A stretch of DNA of 64,000 bases from Herbaspirillum sp. RV1423 (lineage in GTDB: Bacteria; Pseudomonadota; Gammaproteobacteria; Burkholderiales; Burkholderiaceae_D). The notes below the pieces were generated by a model, which worked only from the letters and a program-made list of their open reading frames with translations, made no database searches and had not been told where the DNA came from. Positions 1 through 9,675 of this stretch are shown here, one piece after another. How positions within the stretch are numbered: the first letter of the stretch is position 1; each line of letters starts with the position of its first letter. Position numbers and translations under genes: made by a program. Where the stretch lies: assembly GCF_000577615.1 (NCBI RefSeq), contig NZ_CBXX010000005.1:124001-188000 (forward strand), in the 5' to 3' direction.

Positions 1-2
1 GT

Positions 3-2132
3 ATGCGGCGCAGGCTGCAGATCGGCATTCTGCTGTTTGCTGCGCTGCTGGCGGTATGCGTCGTTTCCGTGCCGTTTGAGTTCTATTCGCAGTGCGTCTT
101 TGCCATTGGTTGCTTTGTTGTCGCACTGGTACTGCGCAAGCAGACCGGGCGCTTTCCGGTCGTACTGCTGATCGTTTTATCCCTGACCGTTTCGCTGCGT
201 TATATCTTCTGGCGCGTGACCTCGACCCTGGCTTTCGAAAGCTGGATCGATTTCGTGTTCGGTTACGCTCTACTGGCGGCGGAAATATATTCGCTTGTCG
301 TGCTGTGCCTGGGCTACCTGCAAACTTCCTGGCCGCTGCGCCGCGAACCGCAGATGATGACTGCGCCGCCGTCCGAATGGCCGACGGTGGATGTATTCAT
401 CCCGACGTACAACGAAGCGCTGGATATCGTCTCGCTCACCATTCTTGCGGCACAGGCCATCGACTGGCCAAAGGACAAGCTGCGCGTTCACGTGCTCGAT
501 GACGGTCGTCGTGAAGAATTCCGCCAGTTCTGCGATAGCTGCGGCGTGAACTATCTGGTTCGGGATAACAATCGCCATGCCAAGGCCGGCAATCTGAACG
601 AGGCGCTGAAAGTCACCGACGGGGAATTCGTCGCGATTTTCGATGCCGACCACGTGCCGACGCGTTCATTCCTGCAGATCTGCGTTGGCTGGTTCCGCAA
701 GGATCCGAAGTTGGCGATGCTGCAGACGCCCCATTTTTTCTTCTCGCCGGATCCCTTCGAAAAGAATCTCAATACCTTCCGCTCCGTCCCTAACGAGGGC
801 GAGTTGTTCTACGGCCTGGTGCAGGACGGCAACGATTTGTGGAACGCCACATTCTTTTGCGGCTCTTGCGCAGTGATGCGGCGCACCGCGCTGATGGACG
901 TCGGCGGCATCGCGGTGGAAACACTGACCGAGGATGCGCACACCGCGCTGAAGATGAGCCGCGCGGGCTACAACACAGCCTACCTCGCTATTCCGCAGGC
1001 GGCCGGTCTGGCGACCGAAAGCCTTGCGCGCCATATCCGGCAGCGTATTCGCTGGGCGCGCGGCATGGCCCAGATCTTCCGCACCGACAACCCGCTGGCC
1101 GGCAAGGGCCTCACGTTCGGGCAGCGCCTGTGCTACCTCAACGCCATGCTGCATTTCTTCTACGGCTTGCCGCGCCTGATATTCCTGACGGCGCCGCTGA
1201 CCTACCTGTTTTTCGACGCGCATATCTTCCAGGCGCCGGCCCTGATGATCAGCGCCTATGTGTTGCCCCACGTTCTGCATGCCAGTTTGACCAACTCGCG
1301 AATCCAGGGACGTTTCCGCCATTCGTTCTGGAACGAGGTGTACGAGACGGTGCTGGCCTGGTACATCATGGGACCGGTGCTGCTCGCTCTGGTGAACCCG
1401 AAACTGGGAGGGTTCAACGTGACCGACAAGGGCGGGGTCATCACCGACAATCATTTCGACTGGAAGCTCGCCCGTCCTTACATCATCCTCCTGACCCTCA
1501 ACGTCGTGGGCATGCTGTTCGGATTCTGGCAACTGGCGACGGGCGACAGGGGCGCGGTGACCACCATCCTCATCAACATGGCCTGGACGCTCTACAACAT
1601 CGTCATCAGCAGTGCGGCGATGGCCGTGGCCAGCGAGACGCGCCAGGTGCGCAGCGAGCCTCGTGTCGCCGCCGAGCTGCCGGCCCGCGTCCTGTTGCCG
1701 GATGGCCGCGTCATCGACGGCACCACCATGGATTTCTCGCAAAAGGGCATCGGCCTGCGCTTGCCGGAAGGCGTCACGGTCCAGCAGGGCACGCACATCA
1801 ACGTCAGCTTGTTCCTCAATCAGCAGGAAAAGGTATTCCCCGCGATCGTGGTGTTCAATCGCGGCGGCGTGTTCGGGGCCCAGTTCAATTCGCTGAGCCT
1901 GCGCCAGCAGAGCGAACTGGTGCGCCTGACGTTCTCCCGCGCCGACATCTGGGCCACGAACTGGGGCAGCGGCCGGCCCGATACGCCGCTGGCCGCGCTG
2001 CGCGAAGTCTCCCTCATCGGCGTCCATGGCGCGAAAGAGCTTATCAAGGCAACGCTGTTTCAACTGCGGGGGCGGTTGACAGCGCGTCGCCGGCCTTCGC
2101 CGGTATTCGACAACAATATGGAAAAGCAATGA
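3..2132 (+). CDS. bcsA: Cellulose synthase catalytic subunit BcsA (start may lie upstream of window)
   Basis: Inner-membrane family 2 glycosyltransferase that polymerises UDP-glucose into beta-1,4-glucan and threads it through its own channel. Seen in the 709-residue frame: N-terminal membrane helices (about 5-105), then the GT-A domain with DD at 166-167, DAD at 214-216, TED at 309-311 and QRIRW at 347-351, more helices (380-540), and a C-terminal PilZ domain. The PilZ c-di-GMP ligands are present as RSEPR (550-554) and DFSQKG (577-582), so allosteric activation by c-di-GMP is expected. The first ATG lies two bases into the window. The protein is slightly short for the family (about 740-870), so the true start may be upstream and outside view. 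Its stop overlaps the bcsB start (ATGA), indicating translational coupling. Confidence 0.95.
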   Translation: MRRRLQIGILLFAALLAVCVVSVPFEFYSQCVFAIGCFVVALVLRKQTGRFPVVLLIVLSLTVSLRYIFWRVTSTLAFESWIDFVFGYALLAAEIYSLVVLCLGYLQTSWPLRREPQMMTAPPSEWPTVDVFIPTYNEALDIVSLTILAAQAIDWPKDKLRVHVLDDGRREEFRQFCDSCGVNYLVRDNNRHAKAGNLNEALKVTDGEFVAIFDADHVPTRSFLQICVGWFRKDPKLAMLQTPHFFFSPDPFEKNLNTFRSVPNEGELFYGLVQDGNDLWNATFFCGSCAVMRRTALMDVGGIAVETLTEDAHTALKMSRAGYNTAYLAIPQAAGLATESLARHIRQRIRWARGMAQIFRTDNPLAGKGLTFGQRLCYLNAMLHFFYGLPRLIFLTAPLTYLFFDAHIFQAPALMISAYVLPHVLHASLTNSRIQGRFRHSFWNEVYETVLAWYIMGPVLLALVNPKLGGFNVTDKGGVITDNHFDWKLARPYIILLTLNVVGMLFGFWQLATGDRGAVTTILINMAWTLYNIVISSAAMAVASETRQVRSEPRVAAELPARVLLPDGRVIDGTTMDFSQKGIGLRLPEGVTVQQGTHINVSLFLNQQEKVFPAIVVFNRGGVFGAQFNSLSLRQQSELVRLTFSRADIWATNWGSGRPDTPLAALREVSLIGVHGAKELIKATLFQLRGRLTARRRPSPVFDNNMEKQ

Positions 2133-4384
2133 AATCGAAGCTCTCTGAAAAAGCAGGCCCGCGCAATAACAAGCGTTTTCTATCGGTACTGATTTCAACA
2201 TTGCTGGTGTCGAGCGGCGTACCGGTTCAGGCAGACACGCCGCAGGCGGGGACCGGCAATGGCTACAGCCTGACGCTCAAACAGTTGGGGCGCAATTATC
2301 CGATAAGCCTGCATGGCGTCGAATCGACCGACAGCGTCAATTTCGACGTGCCGGCCAGCCAGGTGGCGACAGGGGCGCAGGTAACGCTGCAATACAGTTA
2401 TTCGCCTGCTTTGCTGCCCGACGTGTCCCAGATCAATGTGATGGTCAACGACGTGGTTGCGGCGAGCATCCCGCTGCTGAAAAAGGACGCGGGCTCGCTG
2501 CAGACGCAGAAAGTCGACATCCCGGCAAAGCTGATCACGGAATTCAACCGTCTGAGCATGCAGTTCATCGGCCACTACACGATGGGTTGCGAAGACCCCA
2601 CGCATACGAGTCTGTGGGCCAAAATCGGCAACGATTCCGTGCTGGACATCCAGACCTCGCCGCTGGCATTGAAAAACGATCTGGCGATCATGCCGTTGCC
2701 GTTCTTCGATCGTCGGGATATTCACTTGCTGAACCTGCCGTTCATTTTCGCCTCGACGCCGAACAACGGCACGCTTGAAGCGGCAGGCACGCTGTCTTCC
2801 TGGTTCGGTGCGTTGGCAAGCTATCGCGGCGCGACATTCCCGATCCAACTCAATGCGCTGCCCGTCAAGGGCAACGGCGTCATCCTGGTCAGCGGCGACG
2901 CGGCGTCGCAAATCGGTGGATTGTCGATCCCTGCACCCAAGGGGCCGACGCTGACAATCGTGACCAATCCGAACGATCCCAACGGCAAGCTGCTGGTGGT
3001 GGCCGGACGCGACGTCGCCGAACTCAAGCGTGCCGCTATCGCGGTCTCGATCGGCGGCAAGGCATTGGCCGGCAGCAGCGCGGTCATCGACAAGCTCGAC
3101 ACGATCAAGCCGCGCAAGCCTTATGACGCACCGAACTGGTTGCCGACCGATCACGTCGTCAAGCTGGGCGACCTGATCGATGCAAAGCGGCTCAATGTCT
3201 CCGGTTACAATCCCGGCGACATCACCATCCCGCTGAATTTCCCGCCGGATTTGTCCAGTTGGCGCCAGGACGGCGCGCTGCTGAACCTGACGTATCGCTA
3301 CACGCCGCAGCCGAAATCGACCAACTCGTCATTCATCGTCAGCTTCAACGACGGCTTGATCAAGTCGGATACCCTGCCGTCGAAAGAGCGTCTGGACAAA
3401 GGGCTGCTGAGCACGATCAAGGGCGACACCCTGGTGCGTGAAATGAGCGTGCGCCTGCCGCTCAACGCCGTCGCGCTGCAATCCCGACTTCAGCTCCGCT
3501 ACATGTACGACTACATCAAGCAGGGCGAGTGCGGCGACATCATTATCGACAACGTGCGCGGCAGTATCGATCCTGAATCGACACTGGACCTGACCGGCTA
3601 CGATCATTTCATGGCCATGCCCAACCTGGGCGTGTTCAAGGATGCGGGCTTCCCGTTCACGCGAATGGCCGACCTGTCCGAGACCGCTGTCGTGTTGCCG
3701 GACAATCCCAGCACCGGCGACCTGAGCGCCTACCTGACGATCCTGGGCCGTTTCGGCAATTCGACCGGCTATCCCGCCACCGGCGTGACCGTGACCCAAG
3801 CTGACCAGGTCGCCAAGTTTGCCGGCAAGGATTTCCTGGTGATGGCGTCCGGCGCCAACCAGCCGCTGCTGAAACAATGGGCTGATCGCCTGCCGACGGC
3901 CGTCACCGGCGAGAAGCAGCGCTTCGAACTGTCCGACCTGGCCGTGCGGGCGCGCACCTGGTTCAATGCCGATTCAGAGGAAACCCAGCGCAAGGCGCGG
4001 CTGTCGATGGCCTTCGCCGGCGGCGAGGCCACCTCGTACCTGACCGGTTTCGAATCGCCGCTCGCTAGCGGTCGCAGCGTGGTGGTCGTGGCCGGCGGCG
4101 ATGCGCAGGGACTCACCCAGGTGGCCGAAGCCTTGAGCAGCAGCGACGTGGACGCAGGCGCCATCCAGGGCAGCCTGGTGGCGGTGCGGGGCAAGACGGT
4201 GGAAGCCTTGCTGGCTGACGAGCAGTACTTCGTCGGCAGCATGTCGCCAATCAGGTATGCACGGTGGTGGCTGTCGCGCCACGTCGGCTGGATGTTCCTG
4301 ATCACCGCAGTCGGCGTTGCCTTGCTGGCTGGATTGGCCTACCTGGGCTTGCGCGCCAAGGCCCGGAAGAGGCTGAAGGTTTGA
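2129..4384 (+). CDS. bcsB: Cellulose synthase regulatory/periplasmic subunit BcsB
   Basis: BcsB is the periplasmic partner of BcsA that guides the nascent glucan and anchors the synthase. The 751-residue frame starts at the ATG overlapping the bcsA stop; the same frame stays open upstream inside bcsA, but that part is only a shadow. A signal peptide ends near residue 36 (VPVQA-D). The body is the all-beta/flavodoxin-like BcsB architecture with typical phrases such as YSYSPALLPD and IGHYTMGCEDP. One C-terminal transmembrane helix (about 722-742) is followed by a basic tail (RAKARKRLKV), as expected for the anchor that packs against BcsA. It lies second in the cellulose operon, 31 bp before bcsZ. 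Confidence 0.94.
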   Translation: MKSKLSEKAGPRNNKRFLSVLISTLLVSSGVPVQADTPQAGTGNGYSLTLKQLGRNYPISLHGVESTDSVNFDVPASQVATGAQVTLQYSYSPALLPDVSQINVMVNDVVAASIPLLKKDAGSLQTQKVDIPAKLITEFNRLSMQFIGHYTMGCEDPTHTSLWAKIGNDSVLDIQTSPLALKNDLAIMPLPFFDRRDIHLLNLPFIFASTPNNGTLEAAGTLSSWFGALASYRGATFPIQLNALPVKGNGVILVSGDAASQIGGLSIPAPKGPTLTIVTNPNDPNGKLLVVAGRDVAELKRAAIAVSIGGKALAGSSAVIDKLDTIKPRKPYDAPNWLPTDHVVKLGDLIDAKRLNVSGYNPGDITIPLNFPPDLSSWRQDGALLNLTYRYTPQPKSTNSSFIVSFNDGLIKSDTLPSKERLDKGLLSTIKGDTLVREMSVRLPLNAVALQSRLQLRYMYDYIKQGECGDIIIDNVRGSIDPESTLDLTGYDHFMAMPNLGVFKDAGFPFTRMADLSETAVVLPDNPSTGDLSAYLTILGRFGNSTGYPATGVTVTQADQVAKFAGKDFLVMASGANQPLLKQWADRLPTAVTGEKQRFELSDLAVRARTWFNADSEETQRKARLSMAFAGGEATSYLTGFESPLASGRSVVVVAGGDAQGLTQVAEALSSSDVDAGAIQGSLVAVRGKTVEALLADEQYFVGSMSPIRYARWWLSRHVGWMFLITAVGVALLAGLAYLGLRAKARKRLKV

Positions 4385-4415
4385 GCCCGAACCTGAATCT
4401 GCGGATATCCATACG

Positions 4416-5636
4416 ATGAGCTTGCATCGCATTCTATGCTGGCGGCTGCGCGGTGCGGCTTGCGCACTGCTTGCCGCGGCAGGCTCGCTGGCCTGCCTGC
4501 CTTCGTCGGCGGCAGGCCAAAAATGCACGGCCGGAAACTGGCCTCTGTGGGAGTCCTGGGCGTCTCGTTACGTCCAGGATGACGGCCGGGTGCTGGAATC
4601 CAGCATGAAGCAGAACCACAGCACATCGGAAGGCCAGGCCTACGGCATGCTATTCGCGCTGATCGGCAATGATCCGGCGCGCTTCGAACATCTGTGGACG
4701 TGGACCGTGGCGAACATGCTCGGTTCCGACCCGGCGACCCGCCTGCCGGGTTGGCTGTGGGGGCAGGGCAAGGATGGGCAATGGCAGTTGCAGGATGCGA
4801 ATTCCGCATCCGACGCCGACCTGTGGATTGCCTACGCGCTGCTGGAAGCGTCGCGTCTGTGGCAACGCCCCGACTACCGCAAGGATGCACTGCGCCTGCT
4901 TGCCACCATCAAGGCCAAGCTGGTGGTCGACCTGCCCGGCCTCGGAATGATGGTTCTGCCGGGCGCCGAGGGTTTCGTCCAACGTAACGTCCTGTGGACG
5001 CTCAATCCCAGCTATCTGCCGTTGCCCTTGCTCAGGCGCCTGGCGAAAGAGGAGCCGGCAGGACCGTGGAAACAGGTCGCCGACAACACCGTCAGGATGA
5101 TCCAGGACTCCAGCCCCAAAGGGTATGCGGCCGACTGGGTCGGCTATCGGATGACCGGCTCCCAGACCGGCCAGTTCGTGGTCGCCCCGGGCAAGGGAGA
5201 GATCGGCAGCTACGACGCCATTCGGGTTTACCTGTGGGCCGGCATGACGCCCGCCAGGGATCCGGGATTTGCTCCGTTGCTGGCGGCGCTGGACGGCATG
5301 GGCCAGGCGACGGCTTCAACCGGTGTTCCTCCGGAAAAGGTCCAGGTGAGTTCCGGCGTGCTGGAGGGCAGTGCGCCGTTCGGTTTTTCGGCGGCGCTCG
5401 TTCCGTATTTCGTGGCCAAAGGCGACTTGCGCCTGGCTGAACAACTGCAGCGCCGCGCCCGGGAAAACATCGACGCGGCATTCGCGCCGGGCAGCCAGCG
5501 CGCCGAAGCGCTTTATTACAACGTGATGCTGAGCCTGTTCGGATTGGGATGGACGGAAAAGCGATACCAGTTCCGCGATGACGGAACGCTTAAATTGTCT
5601 TGGGAGAGATCATGCGCGCGCACCGTTCCACGCTAG
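4416..5636 (+). CDS. bcsZ: Periplasmic endo-1,4-beta-glucanase BcsZ (GH8)
   Basis: Glycoside hydrolase family 8 cellulase of the cellulose operon; it trims misassembled glucan and is needed for normal export. The 406-residue product has a signal peptide (1-33, LPSSAAG) and the GH8 signatures: TSEGQAYGM with Glu72 as probable general acid, SDADLWIAYALLEA (131-144), and GSYDAIRVYLW with Asp267 as probable base. The C-terminal segment AEALYYNVMLSLFGLGW also fits BcsZ. The gene overlaps bcsC by 25 bp if bcsC starts at the ATG chosen here, so the two are probably coupled. Order A-B-Z-C matches the wssBCDE type of operon. Confidence 0.94.
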   Translation: MSLHRILCWRLRGAACALLAAAGSLACLPSSAAGQKCTAGNWPLWESWASRYVQDDGRVLESSMKQNHSTSEGQAYGMLFALIGNDPARFEHLWTWTVANMLGSDPATRLPGWLWGQGKDGQWQLQDANSASDADLWIAYALLEASRLWQRPDYRKDALRLLATIKAKLVVDLPGLGMMVLPGAEGFVQRNVLWTLNPSYLPLPLLRRLAKEEPAGPWKQVADNTVRMIQDSSPKGYAADWVGYRMTGSQTGQFVVAPGKGEIGSYDAIRVYLWAGMTPARDPGFAPLLAALDGMGQATASTGVPPEKVQVSSGVLEGSAPFGFSAALVPYFVAKGDLRLAEQLQRRARENIDAAFAPGSQRAEALYYNVMLSLFGLGWTEKRYQFRDDGTLKLSWERSCARTVPR

Positions 5637-8600
5637 CGATTGGGATTTTTACTGCGTTGATCGGTTCTGCCGCCCATGCGGAAGGGCCGGATGTACAGGC
5701 GCAGTTGGTTGAGCAGGGCCAGTATTGGCAGGCGCGCGGCAATGCCCAGCGCGCGGCCGAAGTCTGGCAGAAGGTGCTGATGCTGGATAAGAGCCAGGTC
5801 AATGCCTTGTACGGGATGGGCCTGATCGGCGTCAAGCAGAACAAGCCGCAGCAGGCCAACGACTATCTCGCGCGCTTGCAGGCGCTGTCTCCGGTTCCCT
5901 GGCAGGCGCATCAGTTGATGCAGGACATGGCGCTGGCCAGGTCGGAAAACCAGGCGCTGCTCGATGAGGCCCGGCGCCTGGCGGACGCCGGAGAACGGGA
6001 CAAGGCGACCGATACCTTCCGGCGCATGTTCAATGGCCTGACGCCCGAGGGATCCATCGGACGCGAGTATTACAACAACCTGGCGTTCAATGCCGCAGGA
6101 TGGCCGGAGGCGCGCAAGGGGATGGAACGCTTGCTGCGAGAAACCCCCGATGATTCGATCCTTGCGCTGTTCTACGGCAAGCAACTGGCCCGCCATGAGG
6201 AAAGCCGGGCCGAGGGCGCCCGCGTCCTGTCCAGGTTGACCCGGCACGTGGACATTGCCGGCGATGCCGATGAAAGCTGGCGCCTGGCGCTGGTCTGGAT
6301 GGGGCCGCCGAATGCCGCGCAGATTCCCTTGTTCGAGGAGTTCCTGAAGGCTCATCCGGATGACCAGGGAATCCGGGAACAGATGAACAAAGGTCGGCAG
6401 AAGCTGAGCGCCGGGCAACAGGCCACTGTGGTCGGCCGCGGCATGCAGGCCCTGGAGAAGGGCGATCTGGCCGAGGCTGAAAAGGCGTTTCAGGAGCGTC
6501 TGGCATCGCATCCCGACGACCTTGACGCGATGGGTGGCCTGGGCGTCATCCGCCAGCAGCAGAACCGGTTTGCCGATGCTGAGCAATTGCTGGGCAAAGC
6601 GGTAGGCAAGGGCGCAAATCAATGGAAGGCCGCACTGGACAGCGTGCGCTACTGGTTGTTGATCGGGCGCGGACGCGACCTGCAAGCCAAGGGACAGACC
6701 GCCCAGGCGCAGGATGCCTTTGCCCAAGCGGTGCGCCTGGATCCGAAGAATATCGACGGCCGCCTGGCCATGGCCGATGCGCAGTCCGGCGCTGGCCAGT
6801 TCGATGCCGCCGTGTCCGGCTATCGCCAGGTCCTGGCGATGCAGCCGGGCAATCCGTCCGCCATACGCGGAATGGTCAGCGTGCTGTCGCAGACCGGCCA
6901 TGCCGATGAAGCCCTGCGCCTGCTCGACGGCCTGTCGCCCGCGGAACAGGCCAAGCTCGGCGACCAAGGGCGCCTGCGCGCCCTGCGCGCTACGCAACAG
7001 GCGGGCCTGGCCGAGCAGCGTGGCGATTTGGCGGGCGCGCAGAACGCAATGCGCGAGGCCGTCAGGAACGACCCCGACAACGTATGGACCTCTTTCAGCC
7101 TGGCGCGCTTGTACATCAAGGCCGGCGACCGGAACAAAACCCGCGAGACCATCGATGCTTTCATCAAGGCGCATCCCGGCAATGCCGACGCCCTGTATGC
7201 GAGCGCCTTGCTGTCGGTGGAAATGGAACAGTGGTCGGACGCGCAGGCCACGGTTGACCGTATCCCTGCCGACCGCCGCACCGCCGCCATGAACGATCTC
7301 GCGGAGCAGATCGCCCTGACCACGCAAGTCAACCAGGCCGTCGCCCTGGTCAAGAGAGGACAGCGCCAGGACGCGCTGGTATTGCTCGACCGCCTGCAAC
7401 CGATGGCGAACGGGAACGCCGAACGTGTCGCGACGCTGGCCTCCGTCTACGTCGATGCAGGCGATTCGCCACGCGCGCTGGCCATGATGCAGCCGTTGGT
7501 GGCCCCCGGCAGCGCGCCCTCGGCCAACCTGATGCTGCAATATGCATCGATCTTGCTGAGGGCGGGCGAGGATGCGCAGGTTTACTCTGTCCTGATCGGG
7601 CTGCAGAACCAGCCTCTGAGCGCGGCCACCAGCAAACGTTTCGATGAGCTGCGCTATCTGTATCGCATTCGCCAGGCCGACCGCTTGCGTGAGGCGGGCG
7701 ATCTGGCGTCTGCCTACGACACGCTGGCGCCGGCGCTGATGCAACGTCCGGGCGACTCGGCAGCGGTTTCCGCGCTGGCGCGCATGTATGTCGCCGACGG
7801 CGACAGCGCCAAGGCCCTGGAACTGTACAAGCCGCTGGTGCAGCGCAATCCGCAGGACGCGGGTGTGTTGCTCAATGCCGCCGATGCCGCCGTGCTGTCC
7901 CGGGATAATGCCTACGCCGACAATGTCCTGGCCCAGTTCGTCAAATTGCACAGCACCGATCCGACTTCTTTGACCGAAGCGGCACGCATCTACCGTGCAA
8001 TCGGCAAAGTCGGCGAAGCCACCGCGCTGCTGCGCCAGGCAGTGGCGATCGAAGCCGGCGAGAAGCAACGCCTGGCCTCGCGATCCGGCGCGGTGAACCT
8101 GGCGGTCAATCCCTTCAGGAAGCAGCGCGGACAACCGGCATCCGACGCGATATCGGCGATTCCTCCGCCGGCGGAAAACATCCTCGGCAGGAACGCACAA
8201 GCCGCCGCCGGCGACGGCTTGCCCGCGCCGTCCGACGCACTGCGCAGAATCCCGGCCACGGCGCCAGCTTATGCGCCTGCTTATGCCGCAGCGCCAAACG
8301 CGCCGGCGTACGTGACTGCTTTTGCTCCGGCTTATCCGGCAACAACGAACGCGCCGGCCTATGCGCAGGCTTATGGCACGGCACCCAGTGCGACGAACAT
8401 GCCTGCCGCCAGGGCTGCAAGCGCCAGCGCCGCGCAGAGGGCGTTGCTGGCATTGCAATCCGAACCGCAAGCGACAAGGTCGGCCGAGGATTCCATCAGT
8501 CCGGCCCAGCGCGCGCTCAACGATATCGTTCAGTCGCGCAGTCCTTACATCACGCAGGGCGTCGTCATCCGCGGCAACTCCAGCGAGGCGGGATTGAGCC

Positions 8601-9646
8601 AACTGACCGACGTCGAAGCGCCTCTGGAGATCAACGTGCCGGTGGGCGGTAACCGCCTGGCGTTGCGTGTCACGCCGGTCTCGCTCCGCGCAGGCGACAT
8701 GAGCGACGAAGCTTCCAGCCGCTTCGGCGGCGGGGGCGGCAGCGCTGCCGGCGTCGGCTCGCAAAACGCGAACGGCGTTGGCATCGGCGTCGCGTATGAG
8801 CGTTCCGATGCGGGCCTCAAGGCCGACATCGGCACGACGCCGATCGGCTTCAAATATGCCAATGTCGTCGGCGGCGTGAAGCTTGAAAAACCATTGGAAG
8901 GCAGCACCGATGTCCGTTATGGCGCCACCTTGTCCCGCCGTGCGGTGACGGACAGCGTGACCTCGTTCGCCGGCGCCACCGATCGCCGCGACAACAGGTC
9001 GTGGGGCGGCGTCACCGCCAATGGCGGCCGCGTCGAGCTGAGTTACGACGATTCGCAAGCAGGCGTCTACAGCTACGGCGCCTTGCACGCCCTGCAGGGC
9101 CGCAACGTCGCGTCCAATACCCGTGTCGAACTGGGAGCGGGCGCCTACCGGTATCTGGACAACGCGCCGGACAACAAGCTCACCGCCGGTGTCAGCGCCT
9201 CGGTGCTGAGCTACGCCAATAACCAGAACTTCTTCACGTATGGCAACGGCGGCTATTTCAGCCCGCAGGCCTACGTCTCCGTCGGCGTGCCGGTGACCTG
9301 GGCGCGGCGCTCCGACAATTTCAGCTTCCAGGTCAAGGGGGCGATGGGGCTGCAGTACTTCCAGCAAGACAGCGCCGAATACTTCCCGACCGACAGCAGC
9401 CTGCAGGCCGCCAACAACCAGCGTTACGCAAAGCAAAGCAAGACCGGCCTCGGCTACAGCGTGGAAGGCGCCGGCGAATACCGGTTCGGTCCGAGGCTGT
9501 TCGTCGGCGGCGCGCTGCGCCTGAACAACTCGAGCGACTACAAGGAAATCAACGTCGGCATGTACCTGCGTTACACATTCGAGGACATGAAGGGCCGCTT
9601 CATGACGCTTCCCGTCAACCCCTACCGTTCACCTTATTCAAACTGA
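5612..9646 (+). CDS. bcsC: Cellulose synthase outer-membrane export protein BcsC
   Basis: BcsC carries glucan across the periplasm (TPR superhelix) and out through a 16-strand barrel. I chose the ATG at 5612 because GGGAGA at 5602-5607 gives a good ribosome site; an in-frame TTG at 5600 would add four residues. The product is 1344 residues: signal peptide (AHA-EGPD), some 20 TPR-like repeats to about residue 830, a low-complexity Ala/Pro/Tyr linker (about 883-935, repeated PAY units), and the BcsC barrel domain from about 970 to the end (GVVIRGNSSEAGLSQL, GIGVAYERSDAG, ending NPYRSPYSN). The linker is unusually rich in PAY/APAY tandem units (see findings). Only 29 bp of AT-rich sequence separate it from the next gene. 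Confidence 0.94.
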   Translation: MRAHRSTLAIGIFTALIGSAAHAEGPDVQAQLVEQGQYWQARGNAQRAAEVWQKVLMLDKSQVNALYGMGLIGVKQNKPQQANDYLARLQALSPVPWQAHQLMQDMALARSENQALLDEARRLADAGERDKATDTFRRMFNGLTPEGSIGREYYNNLAFNAAGWPEARKGMERLLRETPDDSILALFYGKQLARHEESRAEGARVLSRLTRHVDIAGDADESWRLALVWMGPPNAAQIPLFEEFLKAHPDDQGIREQMNKGRQKLSAGQQATVVGRGMQALEKGDLAEAEKAFQERLASHPDDLDAMGGLGVIRQQQNRFADAEQLLGKAVGKGANQWKAALDSVRYWLLIGRGRDLQAKGQTAQAQDAFAQAVRLDPKNIDGRLAMADAQSGAGQFDAAVSGYRQVLAMQPGNPSAIRGMVSVLSQTGHADEALRLLDGLSPAEQAKLGDQGRLRALRATQQAGLAEQRGDLAGAQNAMREAVRNDPDNVWTSFSLARLYIKAGDRNKTRETIDAFIKAHPGNADALYASALLSVEMEQWSDAQATVDRIPADRRTAAMNDLAEQIALTTQVNQAVALVKRGQRQDALVLLDRLQPMANGNAERVATLASVYVDAGDSPRALAMMQPLVAPGSAPSANLMLQYASILLRAGEDAQVYSVLIGLQNQPLSAATSKRFDELRYLYRIRQADRLREAGDLASAYDTLAPALMQRPGDSAAVSALARMYVADGDSAKALELYKPLVQRNPQDAGVLLNAADAAVLSRDNAYADNVLAQFVKLHSTDPTSLTEAARIYRAIGKVGEATALLRQAVAIEAGEKQRLASRSGAVNLAVNPFRKQRGQPASDAISAIPPPAENILGRNAQAAAGDGLPAPSDALRRIPATAPAYAPAYAAAPNAPAYVTAFAPAYPATTNAPAYAQAYGTAPSATNMPAARAASASAAQRALLALQSEPQATRSAEDSISPAQRALNDIVQSRSPYITQGVVIRGNSSEAGLSQLTDVEAPLEINVPVGGNRLALRVTPVSLRAGDMSDEASSRFGGGGGSAAGVGSQNANGVGIGVAYERSDAGLKADIGTTPIGFKYANVVGGVKLEKPLEGSTDVRYGATLSRRAVTDSVTSFAGATDRRDNRSWGGVTANGGRVELSYDDSQAGVYSYGALHALQGRNVASNTRVELGAGAYRYLDNAPDNKLTAGVSASVLSYANNQNFFTYGNGGYFSPQAYVSVGVPVTWARRSDNFSFQVKGAMGLQYFQQDSAEYFPTDSSLQAANNQRYAKQSKTGLGYSVEGAGEYRFGPRLFVGGALRLNNSSDYKEINVGMYLRYTFEDMKGRFMTLPVNPYRSPYSN

Positions 9647-9675
9647 CTTTTTACATTTTTTTTACATTTATTCCT

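Noticed and set aside
839..2128. Open frame continuing upstream of bcsB inside bcsA
   Set aside because: Arg/His/Gly-rich out-of-frame reading of bcsA; BcsB has a proper signal peptide starting at 2129.
5633..9436. 1267-codon open frame on the minus strand across bcsC
   Set aside because: High-GC antisense shadow of bcsC; Arg/Gln/Gly-rich, no family resemblance and no ribosome site.
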